A stretch of DNA of 5,618 bases from Microcaldota archaeon (lineage in GTDB: Archaea; Micrarchaeota; Micrarchaeia; Anstonellales; Anstonellaceae): NCBI GenBank assembly GCA_026396355.1, contig JAPLWY010000013.1:1-5618 (forward strand), in the 5' to 3' direction. Below are positions 1 to 4,606 of this stretch, in pieces. Within the stretch, counting starts at the first letter, position 1; every line of letters begins with the position of its first letter. The position numbers and the translations under genes are program-made. The notes under the pieces were generated by a model. That model searched no databases. It was not told the DNA's origin and saw only the letters and a list, made by a program, of their open reading frames with translations.

Positions 1-1033
1 AGAATATTTCGGCAATGAAAAGCGCGGCAAGCAAGCCGTCAGCGCAGGGCGTTGAGGCGGGGAAAACATACTCTCCGCAAGGCTCGCCGCCAAAGCAGGC
101 GTGTTTACTCAATACTTCATCAGCCACATTTCCGCTTCCCACAGGTGTAATCAGGATTTTCCCGCCAGCCGCCTCGACAGACTCTCGCACGCAAAGCGAG
201 GCTTCAACTGTGCTTACGATTAGTTTTGATTTCGTTTTAGTGCCAGAAAGGAAATAACTGCAGAAAATCGCAAGCTGCGTATCCAGCGCCAGCACTTTCC
301 CCTGCTCGTCAATCGCAATTGCGCGGTCGCCATCCCCGTCAAGGGCAATCCCGAAATCGCACTTTTTCTCCACCACAAGTTTCGCAGCCTCTGCCAATGT
401 CTCCTTTTTGGGCTCCAAATTCCTCACGAATTTCCCTGGCTCTGAGCAGTAAAGTTCCACCACTTCGCAGCCAGAAGCGCGCAAAAGCGCAGGCGCAAGG
501 CAAGATGCCGCCGCATTTCCCGCATCAATCAGCACGCGCGGCGGTTTCCCTGCAATTGCCGCAGCATCGACTTTGGAAAGCAAAAATGCAATGTACTCTG
601 ATGACAAATCAACAGTTTCTTTTGCACCTGCATTGTCCCATGCAACTGCCACCAGGGGCTTCCCAATCGCTTTCTCAACCTCTGCCTCTTTCTCCCTGGA
701 ATATTCCCTTCCAGAAAAAAACAGCTTGATTCCATTGTATTCGGGCGGATTGTGCGAGGCGGTAATCATCGCGCCTGCGCACTTCCACTTCATAGTGGCG
801 TAGGCAAGAAGCGGGGTGGGCGCCAGCCCGAGAAAAACGACTTCCGCGCCTGACTGCATGGCGCCTGACGCAAGCGCCTCGGCAAGAATTGGCGAAGTGG
901 GGCGTGCGTCAATTGCAACAACCACTCTCTTCCCAAGCGCGCCAACTGCATTGCCGACCGACATTGCAAGCTCTGGCGTGACTTCCCTGCCATACCTGCC
1001 CCGTATGCCTGATGTCCCGAAAAGCGAAGCCAT
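1..1033 (-). CDS. glmM: Phosphoglucosamine mutase-like phosphohexose mutase (3' end cut by window)
   Basis: Member of the alpha-D-phosphohexomutase family, which moves a phosphate between C1 and C6 of a hexose phosphate; the likely substrate is glucosamine phosphate, on the route to UDP-GlcNAc. The 344 visible residues show the family motifs in order: FGTSGIRG (5-12), TASHNP (91-96) with the phosphate-carrying Ser93, the Mg-binding loop DGDGDR (232-237), TPVGSGNVADEV (296-307) and the sugar-specificity loop GGEPCGEYVFP (315-325). As I recall, GGEPCG is typical of archaeal GlmM, while many PMM/PGM enzymes have GGExSGH; this is why GlmM is preferred, but phosphomannomutase/phosphoglucomutase remains possible. 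Family members have about 450 residues, so roughly 100, including the C-terminal phosphate-binding domain, lie beyond position 1. The ATG at 1033 puts FGTSGIRG at the usual distance from the N-terminus. The gene is divergent from secG and appears leaderless. Confidence 0.93.
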   Translation of the reverse strand, partial: MASLFGTSGIRGRYGREVTPELAMSVGNAVGALGKRVVVAIDARPTSPILAEALASGAMQSGAEVVFLGLAPTPLLAYATMKWKCAGAMITASHNPPEYNGIKLFFSGREYSREKEAEVEKAIGKPLVAVAWDNAGAKETVDLSSEYIAFLLSKVDAAAIAGKPPRVLIDAGNAAASCLAPALLRASGCEVVELYCSEPGKFVRNLEPKKETLAEAAKLVVEKKCDFGIALDGDGDRAIAIDEQGKVLALDTQLAIFCSYFLSGTKTKSKLIVSTVEASLCVRESVEAAGGKILITPVGSGNVADEVLSKHACFGGEPCGEYVFPASTPCADGLLAALFIAEIF

Positions 1034-1053
1034 GCTTCCTTCAAGGAGAGTAG

Positions 1054-1062
1054 TTTTTTAAA
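1054..1062. promoter_or_regulatory. Shared divergent TATA box (glmM-like / secG)
   Basis: The run TTTTTTAAA lies in the 52-bp gap (1034-1085) between two divergent start codons. Its TTTAAA core (1057-1062) reads the same on both strands and is centred at 1059.5, exactly midway between the first bases of the two ATGs (1033 and 1086), 26.5 nt from each. Archaeal TATA boxes are centred about 26 nt before the transcription start, so both transcripts would begin at or next to their ATG. No ribosome binding site precedes secG. The AAGGA before the mutase ATG is only 3 nt away, too close to be convincing. Bidirectional use of one box is inferred, not shown. Confidence 0.7.
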
Positions 1063-1085
1063 CTCTTGACCGCACAGCATGGCTC

Positions 1086-1265
1086 ATGAGCGTAGACAGG
1101 CTTTCAATTTCGGGCCCGCAGTCATCTGCCGGCATAATGGGAATTTCGTCAAACACCAACCTGGGCGGGATAAAGTTCAACCCGCGCGCAGTGGTGCTCT
1201 TCTCGGCGCTTTTCATTGTGCTTGTGCTGGTATTTGACATAATGATAAAGCGCGGAATCCTCTGA
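1086..1265 (+). CDS. secG: Preprotein translocase subunit Sec61-beta (archaeal SecG)
   Basis: A 59-residue protein recognised as archaeal Sec61-beta, the small non-essential subunit of the SecYE-beta channel in the cytoplasmic membrane. The family pattern is visible: an SSAGIM segment (residues 13-18, matching the usual SSAGL), a short flexible stretch, GIKFNPRAVV (28-37, matching GIKxxPxxVL), then one hydrophobic membrane segment (about 35-53) and a short basic tail (KRGIL). The N-terminus would face the cytosol. Length agrees with the family (50-60 residues). The ATG at 1086 is chosen because it gives this whole domain and sits at leaderless distance from the TATA box; the ATG at 1079 opens a different, unrelated frame. 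The gene stands alone on its strand and converges on the HD gene with 8 nt between the stops. Confidence 0.93.
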   Translation: MSVDRLSISGPQSSAGIMGISSNTNLGGIKFNPRAVVLFSALFIVLVLVFDIMIKRGIL

Positions 1266-1273
1266 AAAGCAGG

Positions 1274-2371
1274 CTAACCAAGAAGAAGCTTTGCTTTCCT
1301 TGCCACTTTTGCGACGTTTTTCTCCTCGCACATCACTATTGTTTCCAGCCTTCCCTCCTGCATTCCCTGGAGTGACTTTACCAGCCTCGAAGCGCTGGAA
1401 AGCGGAACTGTTTTCCCGCCTGAAAAGAACATAACGTCTGACTTGTGCGAAATCTTCGGCACGTCGACAAGCACTGCGCAGCCGCAGGAGCGGGAAAGTT
1501 CAGCTTCAATTTCCTCCTGTTCTATGCAGTGGCTTATTGACCCATACGCTTTCTTGAAAAGCCGCCTATCAGTTATTCTTGAGACATACTCGCCGGCTTC
1601 TCCTGACTTGGAAAGCGAGCGCAGCATATCCGAGTCTCCCATGGAACGCGCCTCTTTTGCTTCCAGCGTTCCATCTTCAAGCGCCAGCGCAATCGCCTGC
1701 TGCAGCATACGCGAGGCAATCCGCACAGTCTTGTGCAGATACACTGTGGAGAACATTGCAAACCTTGCCATAAGCAGGCTTTCCGCAGCCTCCAGCCCGC
1801 CATCCTCCAAAACCATCCCGTTTTTGGAAAGCGCCACTGAGCCGCAAATCCTCTCGGCATCAATCGCGCCATACGCCACTCCCGTATAATGCGAGTCTCG
1901 AAGCAGGTAATCCATCCTGTCTGCGCCAATATCAGAGGTGATTATCTGTCCCATAGGTGTGTGCGCAAGCGCGGCGATTTCGCCAGGGTCAAATTCCTCC
2001 CCTAGTATTTCCGCAATCTCCCCGCGTTTCATTATTTCCCGCCCAATTTTTTCATGGTCCCCGATTCTCGGCGCAAGCACGAATTCCGCCTCGTGCGAAA
2101 ATGCCACATGCCCGACGTCATGCAAGAGCGCGGCCGCCCTCACTTTATCCGCCTTGCTTTTCAAAAGCCCCATTTCAGTGCATATCTTGTCAGCCAAAAA
2201 AAGCGTGCCAATGGAATGCTCGAAGCGCGTGTGGTTTGCGCCAGGGTAAACCAAGTGCGCCATGGCAAGCTGGCGGATGTTCCTCAGCCTTTGCATCTGG
2301 CGGCTGTCCAGCAATTCCTCCTCGATTTCGGAAAGCCTTATTGTCCCATGTATCGGATCGCGTATTTTCAT
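1274..2371 (-). CDS. HD-domain phosphohydrolase (COG1078, SAMHD1/dGTPase-like)
   Basis: A 365-residue soluble metal-dependent phosphohydrolase of the HD superfamily. It opens with MKIRDPIHG, typical of this group. The metal site can be read directly: His52 (in RFEHSIG), His84-Asp85 (LLHDVGH) and Asp151 (ADRMDYLLRD), the same H...HD...D order as SAMHD1; His106 (DHEK) resembles the extra catalytic histidine of that enzyme. Relatives hydrolyse dNTPs or other nucleotides; the substrate here cannot be told from sequence. The C-terminal part (about 230-365) is less conserved. The ATG at 2371 is chosen because GAGG lies 6 nt upstream and the protein then begins as family members do. An ATG at 2383 overlapping the upstream stop (ATGA) would add four residues but has no such site. 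Last gene of the AMMECR1 operon, 8 nt after the previous stop. Confidence 0.92.
   Translation of the reverse strand: MKIRDPIHGTIRLSEIEEELLDSRQMQRLRNIRQLAMAHLVYPGANHTRFEHSIGTLFLADKICTEMGLLKSKADKVRAAALLHDVGHVAFSHEAEFVLAPRIGDHEKIGREIMKRGEIAEILGEEFDPGEIAALAHTPMGQIITSDIGADRMDYLLRDSHYTGVAYGAIDAERICGSVALSKNGMVLEDGGLEAAESLLMARFAMFSTVYLHKTVRIASRMLQQAIALALEDGTLEAKEARSMGDSDMLRSLSKSGEAGEYVSRITDRRLFKKAYGSISHCIEQEEIEAELSRSCGCAVLVDVPKISHKSDVMFFSGGKTVPLSSASRLVKSLQGMQEGRLETIVMCEEKNVAKVARKAKLLLG
1307..1321 (+). terminator. Possible T-rich termination zone for secG
   Basis: Archaeal RNA polymerase can stop at runs of T in the non-template strand. Two such runs, TTTT (1307-1310) and TTTTT (1317-1321), lie 42-56 nt past the secG stop. 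They are inside the 3' end of the convergent HD gene, so the secG transcript would overlap that gene's tail. No stable hairpin precedes them. The call rests only on the T-runs and is weak. Confidence 0.25.
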
Positions 2372-2377
2372 AAAAAG

Positions 2378-2381
2378 CCTC
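2378..2381 (-). promoter_or_regulatory. Ribosome binding site of the HD gene
   Basis: GAGG on the minus strand, 6 nt before the ATG at 2371. Its first two bases are the last two bases of the TGA stop of the upstream gene, so ribosomes ending there are already on the site. It decides the start at 2371 over the ATG at 2383. Confidence 0.7.
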
Positions 2382-3171
2382 ATGCGCGCGCAAATTTCCC
2401 CTTCTGCTTCTCCAATAGCTCCCCTCTTTCGCACAAATTGTAAACCATTGCCCTGCAGCCGTCAGGAGCAATTCCCAATTCTTCCGCAAGCTCATCCGCG
2501 TTCCTGTCCCCTTTTGCAAGCAAGGCATCGAGTTTCTTTTCCCACGCTATCAGGAAAGATTTGCTGATGAAATAGTATTTCCTGTCAAACGCGCGCGTTC
2601 CCATTATCTCCCCGCTTTTGACTAAATGCGCAGATGTCTCGGAAAGCCTGCGCGCCTCCTCATCATTCTCAAGCACCATCCAGCCCTCGCTTGCAAGGTG
2701 AGGCGGCATGCCGGGCTTTGCCTGCTGGCTCGTTTGCACAGGCTGGGGCGGCTTAGTTTGCGCCGCTTCCCCTTCCCGCCGCACCAAGGGATAAACGCCA
2801 TCGGTTATGTTGTACACTCCTTCCTTTCCGTATTTGCTGCTGCGGAAGACAGTCACCAGCTTCCTGGCAACCAGCTTCCCAAGCACCAGTCTTTCAGGGA
2901 CTGAGAGCAGCTTTTCCATTTCTGAAGGGATTCTTCTCTCAAAGCGGACAGAGGAGAGCTTTCGTATGACCTCTATTTCCACCCTGTCCAGGCCTACGGG
3001 CATTTCCGCTTCCTCCCTACCTGACGCCTTTTCCAGTATTTCCTTTGGCACAAGTATGAACATCCCATCTCTCAGCGGGAAAATCTCAAGCGAATCCGCA
3101 TTCTCTATTTGAGAGGGAAGCCTGCCTGAAAGCAGCACACCATCCTTTGCCTTGATTACCTTTATTTCCAC
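2380..3171 (-). CDS. Unknown protein with predicted winged-helix segments
   Basis: 263 residues; I do not recognise the family. The layout suggests several small domains. Residues 1-50 are a beta-rich N-terminal part. Residues 62-130 are helical and end in a KLVTVFR...KEGVYNIT hairpin-like stretch resembling a winged helix. Residues 131-160 form a Pro/Gln-rich linker. Residues 161-212 form a mixed segment. Residues 213-263 carry a helix-turn-helix-like pattern (LLAKGDRNADELAEELGI, then helix, ELLEKQKGKF wing). DNA binding is an inference from pattern only. The start is GTG at 3171, 4 nt after the AMMECR1 stop, because GGTGA precedes it by 4 nt. The open frame continues upstream to an ATG at 3384, but those 71 residues are Arg/Ser-rich and only shadow the AMMECR1 coding frame. 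As the middle gene of the operon it may regulate it or partner the HD enzyme. Confidence 0.75.
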   Translation of the reverse strand: MEIKVIKAKDGVLLSGRLPSQIENADSLEIFPLRDGMFILVPKEILEKASGREEAEMPVGLDRVEIEVIRKLSSVRFERRIPSEMEKLLSVPERLVLGKLVARKLVTVFRSSKYGKEGVYNITDGVYPLVRREGEAAQTKPPQPVQTSQQAKPGMPPHLASEGWMVLENDEEARRLSETSAHLVKSGEIMGTRAFDRKYYFISKSFLIAWEKKLDALLAKGDRNADELAEELGIAPDGCRAMVYNLCERGELLEKQKGKFARA

Positions 3172-3175
3172 ATTT

Positions 3176-3180
3176 TCACC
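3176..3180 (-). promoter_or_regulatory. Ribosome binding site deciding the GTG start at 3171
   Basis: GGTGA, a classic archaeal Shine-Dalgarno sequence, 4 nt before the GTG at 3171. Its last three bases are the TGA stop of the AMMECR1 gene. This supports coupled translation and the GTG start, because the only nearby ATG is in another frame and meets TAA after two codons. Confidence 0.7.
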
Positions 3181-3784
3181 GAATGAGCTTTTTTTGCGTA
3201 ACTTTTCCCTTTGGCTTTTCCTCGCAGAACACCTGCGCCTCGAACCTGCTGATTTTTGCAGAGGGCGAATGCCACATCTTCCTCGGGAGCCCCGCCTTTT
3301 CGCAGACCTGGCAGAGGAATTCCTCCTCGTTCCAATTCCACTCAATCGGGACTTGGGGGAGCAGCAAGCCAGACGAATAGCCATAATTGATTATCAGCCC
3401 GTCCCTGCCCACCTTTATTTTCTTGAGGTATTCCTCCGGCTTTTTCACTTCAACTTCTTCAGGCACGCTAAGCACGCTCACTTCAATAGTGACGCGTTCA
3501 AGCTCGCTTTTCTCAAGCGGAGGGAAGCGCGGGTCGTCAAAGGCGGCGGCAAGCGCGCAGTCTATTATCGCGCCGCCCAGCTCCTTTATCGGCATGGGAT
3601 AGCCGATGCAGCCGCGCAGCTCGTGCGCAGGGTAAGTTTCCAAAGTCACGAAAACGCCGCGCTTTTCGGAAAGCATTCCCTCGCTTTTTGCGGAAATCTT
3701 CCGCCCTTCCAATAAGTAGCCCTCTATTGCGCCGCGCGCAAGGGAAATGAGACGAGATTGAATTTCAGGCGAAACAACAGCCAT
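3176..3784 (-). CDS. AMMECR1 domain protein
   Basis: A 202-residue soluble protein of the AMMECR1 family (PF01871), found in archaea, many bacteria and eukaryotes and named after a human gene. Its biochemical role is not established. Visible signatures are LRGCIGY (56-62, the six-residue RGCIG core with Cys59), DPRFPPL (84-90), the VGRDGLII strand (125-132), GLLLPQV (139-145) and EWNW...FLCQVCEKAGLP (149-167). Length is normal for archaeal members, and all core motifs are intact. The tail after about 185 is Lys-rich (EEKPKGKVTQKKLIR) and probably disordered. The ATG at 3784 is preceded by GGTG at 5 nt spacing. First gene of a three-gene operon with the unknown winged-helix protein and the HD phosphohydrolase. 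Bacterial and archaeal AMMECR1 genes often neighbour MEMO-family or radical-SAM genes; neither is present here. Confidence 0.95.
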   Translation of the reverse strand: MAVVSPEIQSRLISLARGAIEGYLLEGRKISAKSEGMLSEKRGVFVTLETYPAHELRGCIGYPMPIKELGGAIIDCALAAAFDDPRFPPLEKSELERVTIEVSVLSVPEEVEVKKPEEYLKKIKVGRDGLIINYGYSSGLLLPQVPIEWNWNEEEFLCQVCEKAGLPRKMWHSPSAKISRFEAQVFCEEKPKGKVTQKKLIR

Positions 3785-3789
3785 TCCCG

Positions 3790-3793
3790 CACC
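3790..3793 (-). promoter_or_regulatory. Ribosome binding site of the AMMECR1 gene
   Basis: GGTG on the minus strand, 5 nt before the ATG at 3784. With the TATA box at 3816-3821 the transcript would begin near 3792, so the site would be at the very 5' end of the message. It may therefore be marginal. Confidence 0.45.
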
Positions 3794-3815
3794 GTTTGGA
3801 TTTTGCCTGGCAGGC

Positions 3816-3821
3816 TTTTAA
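3816..3821 (-). promoter_or_regulatory. TATA box candidate for the AMMECR1 operon
   Basis: CTTAAAAG on the minus strand with the TTAAAA core at these positions, centred about 34 nt before the ATG at 3784. The transcript would start near 3792 with a leader of about 8 nt. The match is short and the same bases could serve the plus strand, so confidence is moderate. Confidence 0.45.
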
Positions 3822-3936
3822 GGCTGACACTGCGCAGATGCGCGCTGTTTTGGGGCCGTCCTGATTTTCTTTACGCATGGCCTTGGGTAAGGCTACGGCG
3901 CTTGCGGAGACTGCTGCCGCATGAAGCGGATACGGA

Positions 3937-3942
3937 TTTTAA
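3937..3942 (+). promoter_or_regulatory. TATA box for the 170-residue gene, leaderless spacing
   Basis: TTTTAA within GATTTTAACTTATC is centred at 3939.5, 25.5 nt before the ATG at 3965. No ribosome binding site lies before that ATG. The spacing is the same as at the secG/glmM-like promoter and supports a leaderless start at 3965. Confidence 0.55.
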
Positions 3943-3964
3943 CTTATCTGCGCCATATTCCCTC

Positions 3965-4477
3965 ATGGAATTCATCGACGAGATATTGCTGGTGAAAAAG
4001 CCCCAAGCCCATCTTGTCGATTCGCTCGCCGAGCAATATTCCGCAATTGCATTCAAGTTCGGATATTTCGAGGCGCAGTCTCCTTGCTGGCTTTACTTCA
4101 TGCGCAAGGAAGGGCAGGCAGCCGCATTCGAGGTGCAGTTCGGCAACATATCCGAATTCAAGTCATCACTGGACAAGCTGACTCGCTCAGGGGCGCAAAT
4201 ATGCTTTCTCATGACCAGCTCTCGCGCGCACATGCTGCGGTTGGAAGAGGCGCGAGGGCTGCTATCTAGGAATTTCCAGATAGGCAAGCAAAAATTCGTG
4301 CTCATAGACATTGAGAACGGGCGGTGCCTCAAGGTGAATTTCGAATGGGACGAGTTCCAATCCAAAATGTCCCAGCCCCAAAGGGAAGGGGGCGAAGGCG
4401 GGGAAAGGCCGCTTTTCCGCGAGGTGAGGCGGAAAAAGATCTACGGAAAGCGCGGAGAGCACAAGCAGCAGGACTGA
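3965..4477 (+). CDS. Unknown protein, nuclease-fold-like segment with E-x-Q
   Basis: 170 residues; I do not recognise the family. Residues 21-85 read as helix, strand, strand, helix, strand: EQYSAIAFKFGYFE, WLYFMRK, AAFEVQFGN, a helix FKSSLDKLTRSG, then QICFLMTSS. This order resembles the PD-(D/E)xK nuclease core, with Glu56-Val57-Gln58 where active enzymes have E-x-K; the lysine is missing, so it may be inactive or not a nuclease at all. Residues 108-127 are two more strands. The tail (about 138-170) is Gly/Glu and then Lys/Arg-rich, probably disordered and perhaps nucleic-acid binding. The ATG at 3965 is chosen from the TATA spacing; the frame is open back to 3758, but that stretch crosses the promoter and overlaps AMMECR1. 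It is a single gene, divergent from the AMMECR1 operon. Confidence 0.75.
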   Translation: MEFIDEILLVKKPQAHLVDSLAEQYSAIAFKFGYFEAQSPCWLYFMRKEGQAAAFEVQFGNISEFKSSLDKLTRSGAQICFLMTSSRAHMLRLEEARGLLSRNFQIGKQKFVLIDIENGRCLKVNFEWDEFQSKMSQPQREGGEGGERPLFREVRRKKIYGKRGEHKQQD

Positions 4478-4507
4478 TTCCTTTCAGGGGGCATTAGGCT
4501 GCAAAAC

Positions 4508-4519
4508 GCCAGGGCTGGC
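4508..4519. repeat. Short inverted repeat between genes
   Basis: GCCAG-GG-CTGGC, five paired bases around two, lies 31 bp past the stop of the 170-residue gene and about 36 bp before the next TATA box. It could be an operator half-site pair or part of a 3' end structure; no T-run follows, so it is not called a terminator. The rest of the 4478-4606 gap is AT-rich and holds only the next gene's promoter. Confidence 0.3.
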
Positions 4520-4554
4520 AAATAAAACACACATCTATCCATAAAATACAAACA

Positions 4555-4565
4555 TTTATATATAA
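4555..4565 (+). promoter_or_regulatory. Strong TATA promoter of the surface-protein gene
   Basis: TTTATATATAA is a near-perfect archaeal TATA box, preceded by the A-rich ACAAACA expected of a BRE. Transcription should start about 26 nt after its centre, near 4586, giving a leader of roughly 20 nt that contains the ribosome binding site. It is the best promoter match in the window. The predicted start falls in a CATATA-CT-CATATA direct repeat (4573-4586). Confidence 0.8.
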
Positions 4566-4595
4566 GTCGCCCCATATACTCATATAGTGTTCTGT

Positions 4596-4600
4596 GAGGG
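4596..4600 (+). promoter_or_regulatory. Ribosome binding site of the surface-protein gene
   Basis: GAGGG, 6 nt before the ATG at 4607, in the context TGTGAGGGATTTTTATG. The spacing and T-rich spacer match those of the HD gene. Confidence 0.75.
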
Positions 4601-4606
4601 ATTTTT

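Larger units (their letters stand above)
3785..3964. other. Non-coding divergent region with short inverted repeats
   Basis: 180 bp between divergent starts. I see no tRNA, no box C/D pattern and no credible protein: the frame open across it reads as an Arg/Leu-rich, low-likelihood peptide. It holds two promoter candidates and four short inverted repeats: GCCTG-G-CAGGC (3805-3815), GCGCA-GA-TGCGC (3832-3843), GGCCTT-GGGT-AAGGCT (3879-3894, one G-U pair) and CCGC-ATGAA-GCGG (about 3918-3930). The first sits just downstream of the AMMECR1 TATA box, where an operator would act. The last two could be hairpins of a small RNA, but nothing else supports that. Confidence 0.4.

Noticed and set aside
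319..729. Plus-strand open frame inside the mutase gene
   Set aside because: It is opposite a clear phosphohexomutase with all its motifs; its composition (Ser, Pro, Gln) is that of an antisense shadow.
1079..1231. Alternative plus-strand start at the ATG at 1079
   Set aside because: It opens a different frame of about 50 codons with no membrane segment; the frame from 1086 gives a complete Sec61-beta.
1443..2443. Several long plus-strand open frames opposite the HD gene
   Set aside because: They are antisense shadows of a well-conserved HD protein, with no ribosome binding site and no recognisable domain.
3172..3384. N-terminal extension of the unknown operon protein up to an ATG at 3384
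   Set aside because: The added 71 residues are Arg/Ser-rich and lie over the conserved AMMECR1 C-terminal coding sequence in another frame; the GTG at 3171 has a good GGTGA site.
3152..3715. 187-residue plus-strand open frame opposite AMMECR1
   Set aside because: The AMMECR1 motifs on the other strand are intact; this frame has biased His/Phe/Arg composition and no family features.
3840..3935. tRNA or box C/D guide RNA in the divergent gap
   Set aside because: No GGTTCRA-type T loop, no acceptor pairing and no paired C and D boxes were found on either strand.
3758..3964. N-terminal extension of the 170-residue protein up to an ATG at 3758
   Set aside because: It overlaps the AMMECR1 start, reads as a low-complexity Arg/Leu-rich peptide and crosses a TATA box at the right distance from the ATG at 3965.
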